A DNA stretch of 64,000 nt from Phenylobacterium glaciei (GTDB lineage: Bacteria > Pseudomonadota > Alphaproteobacteria > Caulobacterales > Caulobacteraceae), in the NCBI RefSeq assembly GCF_016772415.1, contig NZ_JAGSGD010000001.1, positions 3,187,501 through 3,251,500 on the forward strand, read 5' to 3'. Made by a program: the position numbers and the translations under genes. Shown in pieces: positions 25,851 through 33,726 of the stretch. Below the pieces are notes generated by a model that worked only from the letters and a program-made list of their open reading frames with translations, did not search any database and was not told the origin of the DNA. How positions within the stretch are numbered: the first letter of the stretch is position 1; every line of letters begins with the position of its first letter.

Positions 25851-27808
25851 TCGGCGATCGCCCGGCGGCCCACGGCCAGCCGCAGGCGGCGGTCGGAGAG
25901 CGAGATGAGGCCGCCCAGCGCCATGATGGCGGGGCCCAGGAAGATCAGCAGGGCCCAGGGGTTCCAGTAGGCGCGCACCAGCCAGACCTCGCCGTCGCGG
26001 CGCTCGCCCAGCACGATGTAGAGGTGGCTCGTCCCCTTGGTGCAGATGGCCACCTCCGAGGTGGTCTGGCCGCCGCTGGGGTAGAAGCGGCGCTCGGGCC
26101 TGGCGACGCAGGCCACGGCGCCGGCCTTGCGGGCGGTGATGGTGGCGCGCTCGGCGTCGTAGTTGGGGCCGTCGACGCCCTCGATCCTGTCCAGGGTCAG
26201 TTCATAGGCGCCGACATTGAGGGTCTGACCCAGCGACAGGGTCTCGGCGGCCTCCGACTTCCAGCCGGTCTCGAAACAGGCGCCCAGGACGAAGACGCCG
26301 AGGCCCAGGTGGGCGAAGGTCATGCCCCAGGCGCCGCGCGGCAGGCCGGTGAGGCGGCGGAAGGTCTCGGCGGCGGAACCCCGGAAGGCGCGGGTCCGCT
26401 CGGCCAGCTCCACCAGGGCGCCGAGGATCAGCCAGGCGCCCATCGCCAGACCGGCGCTGGCCAGCGCCTTGCGGGGGCTGACCAGGGCGAAGGCCAGCAG
26501 GCCTGCGCCCGCCGCGATCAGGGCCGCGACCCAGAGGCGCTGGGCGGCGCCCAGCGCATCGGCCCGCTTCCAGGCCAGCAGGGGGCCGGCGGGCAGCAGG
26601 ATCAGCAGGGCGGCCATCAGCGGGGTGAAGGTGAGGTTGAAGAAGGGCGGGCCCACCGAGATCGCCTCCCCCGTCGCGGCCTCGCGGATCAGGGGATAGA
26701 GGGTGCCCAGCAGCACGGTGACGGTGGCGGCCGCCAGCAGGATGTTGTTGAGCACGAGCGCGCTCTCACGGCTGACGGGGGCGAAGACGCCGCCGGGGCT
26801 GAGCGCCGGGGCGCGCCAGGCGAAAAGGGCGAAACCCGCGCCCGCCGTGACCCCCAGGATCATCAGCAGCAGGACGCCGCGGGTCGGGTCGACGGCGAAG
26901 GCATGGACGCTGGTGAGCACGCCCGAGCGCACCAGGAAGGCGCCCAGCATGGAGAAGGTGAAGGCCGACAACGCCAGGAAGATGGTCCAGCCGGCCAGCG
27001 CCCCGCGCTTCTCCGTCACGATGGCCGAGTGCAGCAGGGCCGTGGCGATCAGCCAGGGCATGAAGCTGGCGTTCTCGACGGGGTCCCAGAACCACCAGCC
27101 GCCCCAGCCCAGTTCGTAATAGGCCCAGAAGGCGCCGAGCGTGATGCCGACGGTGAGCAGGCTCCAGGCCATCAGGGTCCAGGGCCGCACCCAGCGGGCC
27201 CAGGCGGCGTCGGCGCGGCCCTCCACCAGGGCGGCGACGGCCAGCGAGAAGACCACCGACATGCCGACATAGCCCGCATAGAGAAACGGCGGGTGGATCG
27301 CCAGCGCCGGGTCCTGCAGCAGCGGGTTGAGGGAGCGGCCCTCGATGGGGATCTGCACCAGGCGCGCGAAGGGGTTGGAGGCGAAGACGGTGTAGGCCAG
27401 GAACACCGTGCCCAGCGCGCCCTGGGTGGCCACGGTGACCGCCTTCAGCCCCAGGGGCAGGCCGCGCTTGAAACCCGCGACCGCGGCGCCGAAGCCGGTG
27501 AGCGCCAGGCACCAGAGCAGCATGGAGCCCTCGTGGCTGCCCCAGGTCCCGGCCACCTTGTAGAGCATGGGCTTTTCGGTGTGGGAGTTGGCCGCGACAT
27601 TGGCCACCGAGAAATCGGAGGTGACGAAGGCGTGCATGAGGGCGGCGAAGGCCAGCGCCACGCTGGCGAAGGCCGCGAGCCCAGCGCCGGCCCCCGCGCC
27701 GGCCAGCACCGATGAGCGCCGCCAGCGGCCGGCCACGGACAGGCAGACCTGGGCCACCGACAGCACCAGGGCGAGGATCAGGGCGAAGGCGCCGGTCTCG
27801 GCGATCAT
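25847..27808 (-). CDS. ccmF: Cytochrome c heme lyase subunit CcmF (653 aa)
   Basis: Large multi-pass membrane protein that passes heme from CcmE to apocytochrome c. Seen: about 14-15 hydrophobic helices and the Trp-rich heme-handling motif GWGGWWFWDPVENASFMPW in a periplasmic loop, with conserved flanking histidines. Start ATG 27808 gives MIAETGAFALILALVLS and overlaps the ccmE stop by 4 bases, so the two are translationally coupled; an in-frame start at 27865 would add a non-conserved basic leader. Confidence 0.97.
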   Translation of the reverse strand: MIAETGAFALILALVLSVAQVCLSVAGRWRRSSVLAGAGAGAGLAAFASVALAFAALMHAFVTSDFSVANVAANSHTEKPMLYKVAGTWGSHEGSMLLWCLALTGFGAAVAGFKRGLPLGLKAVTVATQGALGTVFLAYTVFASNPFARLVQIPIEGRSLNPLLQDPALAIHPPFLYAGYVGMSVVFSLAVAALVEGRADAAWARWVRPWTLMAWSLLTVGITLGAFWAYYELGWGGWWFWDPVENASFMPWLIATALLHSAIVTEKRGALAGWTIFLALSAFTFSMLGAFLVRSGVLTSVHAFAVDPTRGVLLLMILGVTAGAGFALFAWRAPALSPGGVFAPVSRESALVLNNILLAAATVTVLLGTLYPLIREAATGEAISVGPPFFNLTFTPLMAALLILLPAGPLLAWKRADALGAAQRLWVAALIAAGAGLLAFALVSPRKALASAGLAMGAWLILGALVELAERTRAFRGSAAETFRRLTGLPRGAWGMTFAHLGLGVFVLGACFETGWKSEAAETLSLGQTLNVGAYELTLDRIEGVDGPNYDAERATITARKAGAVACVARPERRFYPSGGQTTSEVAICTKGTSHLYIVLGERRDGEVWLVRAYWNPWALLIFLGPAIMALGGLISLSDRRLRLAVGRRAIAE

Positions 27809-28305
27809 GTGACGGGGGCCTTGGCGGGCGTGTCGTAGCTGGGGGTCTCGCCGTCGCCGCGCCATTCGCCCTGGGCCTTCAGGGCCTTGGAGACCTCACG
27901 GGGCATGTAGCGTTCGTCGTGCTTGGCCAGCACCTGCTTGGCCTGGAAGACGCCGTCTTCGCGATAGGCGCCGGTGGCGACGATCCCCTGGCCCTCGCGG
28001 AACAGGTCTGGCAGGTCGCCCTGGAACACCACCTTGTCGGCGGCGGTCTGGTCGCGGACCGTGAACTCCACCCGGCCGTCGGGATGCTTGACCACGCTGC
28101 CGGTCTGGACGAGGCCGCCCAGCTGGACGGTGCGGCCGGCCGGGGGCTTGGCGGCGGCGGCCTGGCTGGGGGTGTAGAAGAACGAGATGGAGTCCGAGAG
28201 GCCCCACAGGGTCAGGCCGACGGCCAGGGCCAGCACCGGGGCGATGGCCGCCAGCAGGGTCAGGCGACGACGCGCCTTGGGGGACTTGGGCAGCCAGCCG
28301 CTCAT
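27805..28305 (-). CDS. ccmE: Heme chaperone CcmE (166 aa)
   Basis: Periplasmic OB-fold heme chaperone, anchored by an N-terminal helix (LTLLAAIAPVLALAVGLTLWGL). Covalent heme attachment is at His129 in VLAKHDERYMP, with Tyr133 as heme ligand; these match His130/Tyr134 of the enterobacterial protein. It overlaps ccmI by 4 bases upstream and ccmF by 4 bases downstream. Confidence 0.97.
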   Translation of the reverse strand: MSGWLPKSPKARRRLTLLAAIAPVLALAVGLTLWGLSDSISFFYTPSQAAAAKPPAGRTVQLGGLVQTGSVVKHPDGRVEFTVRDQTAADKVVFQGDLPDLFREGQGIVATGAYREDGVFQAKQVLAKHDERYMPREVSKALKAQGEWRGDGETPSYDTPAKAPVT

Positions 28306-29384
28306 CGCATGGGCTCCGTTGCGGCGGCTGCGGTCAGCGCCTTGAGCAGATCAGGATCGGCGGCGAACCGCTTGCGGGCGGTGGCCAGCGCCGCGTCGCG
28401 CTTGGCGCTCTCGCCGAGCACGGCATAGGACTTCACCAGCTTCACCCAGCCCGCGCCGTCGCTGGGGTCGGCTTCGAGCTTGGCCGCGAGGCCCGCCACC
28501 ATGCCGCGGATGGCGTCCATCTGCGGCGGGGCCGGACGGGTCGAGGGCGCGGGGCCGTTCTCGGCTTCGGAGATGGCCGACGCCAGGGCGCCGCGGCGCG
28601 GATCGGTGGCCGGCAGGTCGGCCTGCAGGGCGCGCCAGGCGGCGATCCCGCCCGCCTTGTCGCCGGCCGCGATGCGGGCCCGGGCCAGGTGGAAGCGCGG
28701 CACGACGGCCTTGGGATCGAGTTTCAGGGCCCGCTCGAAGGCCGCGGCCGCCTGGGGCGTGACCTCGCCGCCGCCCTGGGCGATCAGGGCCTCGCCCAGC
28801 AGCTCCCAGAGGTCGGCGCGTTTCGGCGCCAGCTCGATGGCGTGGCGCAGGGCGCGCGCGCTCCCGGACGGATTGTCGGAGGCGGCATAGGCCAGGGCCA
28901 GGTAGTGGAAGCCCTCCACGTCCTTTGGCCGCTCCACCGTCATGGCCTGGAGGACGGCGGCCATTTCAGGGGGCGACAGGGTCGCAGGGTCGGAGGATCG
29001 CCAGGTCGCCAGCCGCGACTTGAACGACTGGTCGGGATAGCCGGGCGAGCCGACCCACAGATAGAGCCCCAGCGCCACGAGCGGGACCAGGGCCGCAACG
29101 ACGAGCACCGGCTTGCGCAGACCCGCGTCGGCGTTCCAGGGCTTGGCCTCCATGTCGGCGGCGTGCAGCAGGCGCCGCGCGGCCTCGGCATGGGCCCCCT
29201 TGCGCTCGCCATCGGCGATCAGGCCGCGATCGGCGAGATCGTCGATCTCGCGGAGCTGGCGGCGATAGAGGGCCAGCGTCGGGTCTTGCGACCCGGCGTT
29301 CAGCGCGGCTTGCGCGGCGGCGTGCAGGACAAGGCCGGCCGCGGCGGCGGAGATCAGACCGGCGGCCACCCAAAAGGCGATCAT
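28302..29384 (-). CDS. ccmI: Cytochrome c biogenesis protein CcmI (360 aa)
   Basis: Apocytochrome c chaperone. Seen: N-terminal transmembrane helix (MIAFWVAAGLISAAAAGLVLHAA), DPTLALYRRQLREIDDLADRGLI characteristic of CcmI, a second membrane segment (LVVAALVPLVALGLYLWVG, ~93-111), and a TPR-like periplasmic region (GFHYLALAYAASDNPSGSARALRHAIELAP; ALKLDPKAVVPRFHLARARIAAG). It heads the ccmI-E-F-H operon; the order fits the cyc operon of other alphaproteobacteria. Confidence 0.95.
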   Translation of the reverse strand: MIAFWVAAGLISAAAAGLVLHAAAQAALNAGSQDPTLALYRRQLREIDDLADRGLIADGERKGAHAEAARRLLHAADMEAKPWNADAGLRKPVLVVAALVPLVALGLYLWVGSPGYPDQSFKSRLATWRSSDPATLSPPEMAAVLQAMTVERPKDVEGFHYLALAYAASDNPSGSARALRHAIELAPKRADLWELLGEALIAQGGGEVTPQAAAAFERALKLDPKAVVPRFHLARARIAAGDKAGGIAAWRALQADLPATDPRRGALASAISEAENGPAPSTRPAPPQMDAIRGMVAGLAAKLEADPSDGAGWVKLVKSYAVLGESAKRDAALATARKRFAADPDLLKALTAAAATEPMR

Positions 29385-29444
29385 GAGGGAGCGTCTAGAC
29401 GAAACCGCGCGCGAGCGCGAGGTCCGTAAGACGACGCAGCGGCA

Positions 29445-29543
29445 CTATCGGCGGCGGGCTTGGCCGCGCCCATCGCCACAAGGGCGCGGCGGCGGATGAC
29501 GTCGCCGGCGCGGGGGTCGCGCAGCAGGGGTTGAGGAGTCGGC
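29445..29543 (-). pseudogene. Duplicated 3'-end fragment of the gene at 34739-36115
   Basis: About 99 bp upstream of ccmI align at roughly 87% identity by eye with 34752-34848, the coding 3' end of the conserved protein at 34739. In the matching minus frame it encodes LLRDPRAGDVIRRRALVAMG then AAKPAADSAAA, against LLRDPRSGDVIRRRATAALG then AIKPAADSAAA in the intact gene. The intact gene stops there; this copy reads on without a stop, and has no upstream part. It is the left member of a direct repeat flanking 29.4-34.8 kb. Confidence 0.75.
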
Positions 29544-29612
29544 CCCCGCGCAGGCCTTTGCCGGGACAGTGCGTCCAACTCCTCGCGGAATTAAATGCAC
29601 TGTCACCGTAAC

Positions 29613-30797
29613 CTAATAGACCCGTTCGAACGTCCACCCCGTGAAGCCGAGCATGATCAGTCCGGTCTCGCGGACCGAGCCGCTCTCCGGAGTCCATCGG
29701 TTCAAATAGCGGTAGCGGCCGTGGTCGTTCGCCTCGAGCAGCCAGCGCGAGCCGTCCGTGCCTTCCTGGCAGCCAATCTGCGGCTGCTCAAAGACGCGGC
29801 TCGCCGACATTGTGAGGCGAAGCTTGGCAGCCTCCGCGTCCGAGAGCCGCCGATCAACGACTTTCTGCACCCCGCCCGGACTGTAGCCGCCGTGTCCGGA
29901 TAATTGCTTCGCCCGCAGCCTCCAGCCCCCGTCGGCGGTTTCGTCCACGCGAACGATGACCGGCTGGTGGAAGGTGCGAAGCCAAGTGAAGCGATAGGTC
30001 AACGTCGTCTTCGGCGATGTACGAGAGGCTAGGTAGAGCGAGGGCTCCTGAGCGGCGCGCCAAAACTTCTGGTACCATTCCGCCTCAATATCATCGACGA
30101 TCAAGGTCGGTTCTGTGGCCTCGACGCGGCGCTCGGCGAGACACTGGACGCGCGTTGTTCGGTAGTGGGGCGGGAAATAGTCCTGGCGGGGAAGCCAATC
30201 GAAAAGGCCCTCCGCCCCGGCCGCGACGATCATCGTCAGCGCCATGACGCACAGTGTCATCACGAACGCGACTGGCGGGATTCTGATTTCGCCGGCTGGA
30301 ATCGTGGTTGGCGGCCAACGCGGCGTTGCGATCTCAGCCCTCGACACGCGCCGTGGCGTGACAGCGTGACGACCGATCCCGATGGCGATCTGCGCAATTC
30401 GCTCACCGCCCGGACGCGAATGCTCCCACATGTAGCCCGTCACCGCCCCGCTGAACGTGGCTATGGACAGGACTTCTATGTGCAGGCCCGCCCCTATGAG
30501 CGCGAGCAGCACCGTGACGAAGCCGGCTCCTCCCAGCCCGCCGATGATCACGTAAGACGCTGTGCTCTCCATGCCGAGGCGGCGTAAGGCCATTCTGCCG
30601 GGTACTCCGACGAGTAAGGTGGCGGTCGTAACGAGGCCCAGCGAGACGGGGAAGGCGATCCCGAGCTGTGCATAAAGCGGGAGCGCGTCTGGTGATCTCC
30701 AGTGGTCTGAAACGGAAGTATAAATGAGTAGGAGCACCGGGAGTATCGCGGCAGCGAATGTTCCCCAAAACACTGCCTTGAGAAGCCTCGCAGCCAT
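29613..30797 (-). CDS. Hypothetical membrane protein with C-terminal exported domain (394 aa)
   Basis: No family recognised. About five membrane segments occupy the first half (VFWGTFAAAILPVLLLIYTS, LGIAFPVSLGLVTTATLLVG, TASYVIIGGLGGAGFVTVLL, VLSIATFSGAVTGYM, FVMTLCVMALTMIVAAGAEG), followed by ~190 extracytoplasmic residues that include YRFTWLRTFHQPVIVRVDE and RLSDAEAAKLRLTMSA and end in WTFERVY. ATG 30797 is used; TTG 30818 is possible, and neither has a good ribosome binding site. Base composition and codon choice are less GC-biased than the neighbouring operons, suggesting transfer. It may originally have been fused to the frame starting at 31068. Confidence 0.65.
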   Translation of the reverse strand: MAARLLKAVFWGTFAAAILPVLLLIYTSVSDHWRSPDALPLYAQLGIAFPVSLGLVTTATLLVGVPGRMALRRLGMESTASYVIIGGLGGAGFVTVLLALIGAGLHIEVLSIATFSGAVTGYMWEHSRPGGERIAQIAIGIGRHAVTPRRVSRAEIATPRWPPTTIPAGEIRIPPVAFVMTLCVMALTMIVAAGAEGLFDWLPRQDYFPPHYRTTRVQCLAERRVEATEPTLIVDDIEAEWYQKFWRAAQEPSLYLASRTSPKTTLTYRFTWLRTFHQPVIVRVDETADGGWRLRAKQLSGHGGYSPGGVQKVVDRRLSDAEAAKLRLTMSASRVFEQPQIGCQEGTDGSRWLLEANDHGRYRYLNRWTPESGSVRETGLIMLGFTGWTFERVY

Positions 30798-31068
30798 AAC
30801 CGAGCCCAACTTCGACAAGCTTCAGCGCATAGTCCGCTTTAGCTTTACCGAGCGCAATGCGGAGCCGTTGGGAGGCGCTCAGAGAGTCGCGTAGGGGGTC
30901 GCGAGCGGTCCCGAGCAAGGCCGCCGGAAGCAGACATTCCGCCAGATCGCCGGAAACCGGACCCCGCCGACTTTTCCAAAGGGTGGGAAGCGAGCGTTCG
31001 AACTGATCTCGGTCAATTTCAAATCTGCGCCAGCAGGCGACCTCGGCATCCTGCCACGAAGCGGACAT
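30403..31068 (-). CDS. Uncertain gene: N-terminal ~85 codons look real, remainder overlaps the membrane protein
   Basis: From ATG 31068, preceded by AGGGGG, the frame encodes SWQDAEVACWRRFEIDRDQF then ERSLPTLWKSRRGPVSGDLA and onward to KADYALKLVEVGLG, which is protein-like. After about 30800 the frame continues to 30403 only as an Arg-rich sequence overlapping the membrane protein in another frame. Either a short gene is unusually overlapped, or a frameshift near 30800-30840 has separated a cytoplasmic N-terminal domain from the membrane protein at 29613. A decayed second copy of residues 26-58 lies at 31919-32011. Confidence 0.35.
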   Translation of the reverse strand: MSASWQDAEVACWRRFEIDRDQFERSLPTLWKSRRGPVSGDLAECLLPAALLGTARDPLRDSLSASQRLRIALGKAKADYALKLVEVGLGYGCEASQGSVLGNIRCRDTPGAPTHLYFRFRPLEITRRAPALCTARDRLPRLAGPRYDRHLTRRSTRQNGLTPPRHGEHSVLRDHRRAGRSRLRHGAARAHRGGPAHRSPVHSHVQRGGDGLHVGAFASGR

Positions 31069-31193
31069 TGGGGCGCTGCCCCCTCAATCTCTGGAGTTCT
31101 TTAGAGTCCCACCAACCCGGGCCGATCTCGCCCGTGGCGTTGCTCCGTGAGCCGGCGCACGCTAACTGGCGCCTGGGATCGGGGGAGAGCGAC

Positions 31194-31805
31194 ATGGGGC
31201 GGGCAGGTTTTCTCGCAGGGCTGACGCTCGCGAGCGTGTTGATGGGCGCGGGCGCAGCCGAGGCGCAGTCTCGCACGCCAAGCCAGGAGCAGGGCGAGAT
31301 GGCCCAGGGCCTTCTGTCGCGAACGGAATACTATTGCCTAGGCGCGCCTGACGCTGAACAGACCTTGACGCGGGCAAGGGCCGACGGGTTCGTTTCGCCG
31401 CCGGCCTCGTTGGAGGCGGCTATGGCCCAGTCAGGTGGCACAAGCGCCCGGGCCCTGTGGAAGGTCGCCGAGGGGGAGTTGTGGGTCCTGATGGTCGGCA
31501 CGATCCAGCGACCCGAAGGGCTCGTAGATATCTGCGCGATAGCCGCCCACCCGTCGGTAGATGACATGCCGACGCGGACCGCAGCGATGTTGGGCGTGGG
31601 CGCCGCCCAGGCTCTGACCCAGCAGCAGAGTGGTTTCGTCTTCGAGCAGCGGCCCGACGGCACACGCCAGGGGATCCCTATAGGCGAGGCGATGAAACAG
31701 TTGCGCGGCCGCAAAGCCCATAGCCTCCGTCTGGTGGCAATCCAGGAAGCGCCGATCCTACCCGGCTCCAAGATGACCGCGGTGATGGTGGCGCGCCTGC
31801 GCTAG
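31194..31805 (+). CDS. Secreted hypothetical protein (203 aa)
   Basis: No family recognised. Signal peptide of ~24 residues (GRAGFLAGLTLASVLMGAGA then AEAQS). The mature part has YYCLGAPDAEQTLTRARADG, LWKVAEGELWVLMVGTIQRP and FVFEQRPDGTRQGIPIGEAM, alternating strands and helices. GGGGGAGAG six bases upstream supports ATG 31194 rather than the in-frame extension from 31068. It is divergent from the uncertain gene at 31068, within the accessory interval. Confidence 0.75.
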   Translation: MGRAGFLAGLTLASVLMGAGAAEAQSRTPSQEQGEMAQGLLSRTEYYCLGAPDAEQTLTRARADGFVSPPASLEAAMAQSGGTSARALWKVAEGELWVLMVGTIQRPEGLVDICAIAAHPSVDDMPTRTAAMLGVGAAQALTQQQSGFVFEQRPDGTRQGIPIGEAMKQLRGRKAHSLRLVAIQEAPILPGSKMTAVMVARLR

Positions 31806-31918
31806 GCATCGGCCTGCTCCTTCTTGCATGCGTATAAATCAGGGCATTTGAGCCGGTGAGCGCTCCCGTGTGAACGAGGTGAGGCGACGTTAGTCAGCTT
31901 TGCCTTCAACGTCCGCTA

Positions 31919-32011
31919 TGGGTCGTCAGCCCGAAGCGCCGTCGCCGCAAACAGCCGTCCTAAATTGCCGGATAGCGGACCCCGTCGAGGTCGCAGATGG
32001 GTGGGAAGGAG
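31919..32011 (-). pseudogene. Decayed paralogue fragment of the gene starting at 31068
   Basis: Translating the minus strand gives LLPTHLRPRRGPLSGNLGRL then FAATALRADDP, against SLPTLWKSRRGPVSGDLAEC then LLPAALLGTARDP in the frame from 31068. The DNA is also similar (TTGCCGGATAGCGGACCCCG versus TCGCCGGAAACCGGACCCCG on the plus strand). Nothing upstream or downstream continues the match, so it is read as a relic of a duplicated gene. Confidence 0.5.
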
Positions 32012-32050
32012 ACCTTGCCCTCCCCTGCGAACGGGCCTCAGCTTGACGTC

Positions 32051-32245
32051 ATGGATCGATACCCCCGTGGACGCCATGCCTTGGTCAACATCATGGTCGC
32101 GGCACTGGCTATTTTCCTCATCGCCTTGGTCGGCGCTGCTGGCATCTACAACGGGATGCATCCTGACCGCCGTCCCGATGGAAGTTCATGTTGGAAGATC
32201 GGTCGGGCAGCAACGAGTTGCGTAGGACCGCCCGGATTACGGTGA
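32051..32245 (+). CDS. Candidate small membrane protein (64 aa)
   Basis: ATG 32051 opens a 64-residue frame with one hydrophobic helix, HALVNIMVAALAIFLIALVG, flanked by a basic N-terminus (MDRYPRGR), the positive-inside arrangement of a small inner-membrane protein. The C-terminal ~25 residues are polar with two Cys. No ribosome binding site is obvious and no family was recognised. It lies in the lower-GC accessory interval. Confidence 0.35.
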   Translation: MDRYPRGRHALVNIMVAALAIFLIALVGAAGIYNGMHPDRRPDGSSCWKIGRAATSCVGPPGLR

Positions 32246-32260
32246 CGCGTTATCGATTGC

Positions 32261-32440
32261 ATGGATCGGGACCAGCTTAATTATGTAATTGCTATGCTGT
32301 CACCGCATTCACTGATCAAGTTGAGTATTGAATGCTCTGTCACCGGAATGGGGTCGCGGATCATGATTGACAGGGATGCCTGCCCTACGGTTGCCTGGGC
32401 TATGAACAGGATGGCGGCGACCGGCGCGCCTTCAGCCTGA
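32261..32440 (+). CDS. Candidate small ORF (59 aa)
   Basis: A 59-codon frame from ATG 32261 to TGA 32438 encodes MDRDQLNYVIAMLSPHSLIK then LSIECSVTGMGSRIMIDRDA and a short tail. Local GC is clearly below the window average and amino-acid composition is not the Arg/Ala/Pro-rich type of shadow frames. There is no visible ribosome binding site and no known family, so expression is doubtful. Confidence 0.25.
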   Translation: MDRDQLNYVIAMLSPHSLIKLSIECSVTGMGSRIMIDRDACPTVAWAMNRMAATGAPSA

Positions 32441-32509
32441 TGGCGGCCAGGCTCTGGGCGGGCCGCCGCGGGGCGCTTGGCGAGGGGATTTGGAGCATGG
32501 GGTCTGGGT

Positions 32510-32872
32510 ATGAGGATTGAGCGTCTGGTCCTGGCCGCCGTCGCGGCCTTCGCCCTGGGGAGTCCGGCGGTCGCGGGCGACCAGGATTTCACCCTGGTCA
32601 ACGCCACCGGCTACACCCTCAACCAGGTCTTCGTCTCCCCGACCCGGGCCAAGGACTGGGAGGAGGACGTCCTGGGCCGCGACGTGCTGGCGGACGGCGA
32701 TCGCACGGAGATCACCTTCTCCCGCGACACCGACGCCTGCCTCTGGGATCTGAAGGTGGTCTATGACAACGGGGAGTCCGCCGAGTGGGACGCCCTGAGC
32801 CTCTGCAAGATCTCGGTGGCGAAGATCAGCTACGACCGCAAGAGCGGAGACACCTCCGTCGAGGTCGACTGA
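32510..32872 (+). CDS. Secreted hypothetical protein (120 aa)
   Basis: Signal peptide of ~22 residues (ending GSPAVAG), then a small domain beginning DQDFTLVNATGYTLNQVFVS and containing WEEDVLGRDVLADGDRTEIT and CLWDLKVVYDNGESAEWDAL. I recall this as a recurrent small exported family in alphaproteobacteria without assigned function. Two Cys in the mature part (CLWDLK and SLCKIS) could form a disulfide. ATG 32510 is preferred to an in-frame start at 32477. Confidence 0.75.
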   Translation: MRIERLVLAAVAAFALGSPAVAGDQDFTLVNATGYTLNQVFVSPTRAKDWEEDVLGRDVLADGDRTEITFSRDTDACLWDLKVVYDNGESAEWDALSLCKISVAKISYDRKSGDTSVEVD

Positions 32873-32928
32873 GGTCTGGGCCCGGGGCGAGACCCCGTGT
32901 AGGTCTGGGCCGATCCCTGGAGGCGCCC

Positions 32929-33717
32929 GTGGCCCAACTGACCTTTGACGCCGCCGCCGCCAAGGCGCTGGAAGCCATCTACCTGACCCCCGATGTCATC
33001 GCCCAGCGGGCCCGGGTGCTCGACCTGCTGGCCCCCCAGGCCGGCGAGCGGGTGCTGGATGTGGGCGTCGGCCCCGGCCTGCTGGCCTATGACCTCGCCC
33101 GCCTGGTGGGGGAAGGCGGGACGCTGGTGGGGCTGGACCTGTCGCCGGCCATGGTGGCGGCCGCCGCCGAGCGGCTGGCGGCCTTCCCGCAGGCGAGCTG
33201 CCGCCAGGCCGACGCCACCGCCCTGGGCGGCCCCGACGCCTGCTTCGACGCGGCGGTCTCCACCCAGGTCTATGAGTATGTCGCCGACATGCCCGCCGCC
33301 CTGGCCGAGCTGCGCCGGGTCCTGGTTCCCGGCGGCCGGGCCCTAATCCTCGACACCGACTGGCGCAGTCTCGTCTGGCATTCCTCCGACGAGGCCCGCA
33401 TGGCCCGTGTCCTGGCCTGCTGGGACGCCCACCTGGCCGATCCGCACCTGCCGGCCCGGCTGGGCCCCCTGCTGCGCGCCGCCGGCTTCACCGTCCGCCG
33501 GGTGGAGATCCTGCCCATGCTGTCGACCCGCTGGCAGCCGGTCAGCTATGCCGGGGGCATGATGCGCAGCATCTCGAACTTCGTGCGCGCCAACGCCGAA
33601 CGCGCCGGTCTGGCCCCCGAGGAGGTCGAGGCCTGGGGAGCCGATCAGCAGGCCCTGATCGCCCGCGACGAATTCTTCTTCAGCCTCAACCGCTACGCCT
33701 TCCTGGCCACCTGCTGA
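32929..33717 (+). CDS. Class I SAM-dependent methyltransferase (262 aa)
   Basis: UbiE/arsenite-type methyltransferase fold: motif I VLDVGVGPGLLAYDLA (residues ~44-59), acidic motif II GLDLSPAMV, motif III RQADATALGGPDACFDAAVS, and post-motif RVLVPGGRALILDTDW. The acceptor is unknown. GTG 32929 is chosen because CTGGAGG lies upstream; the frame upstream overlaps the end of the secreted protein gene. It converges with the dioxygenase gene 9 bases away. Confidence 0.88.
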   Translation: MAQLTFDAAAAKALEAIYLTPDVIAQRARVLDLLAPQAGERVLDVGVGPGLLAYDLARLVGEGGTLVGLDLSPAMVAAAAERLAAFPQASCRQADATALGGPDACFDAAVSTQVYEYVADMPAALAELRRVLVPGGRALILDTDWRSLVWHSSDEARMARVLACWDAHLADPHLPARLGPLLRAAGFTVRRVEILPMLSTRWQPVSYAGGMMRSISNFVRANAERAGLAPEEVEAWGADQQALIARDEFFFSLNRYAFLATC

Positions 33718-33726
33718 GGCGGCGCG

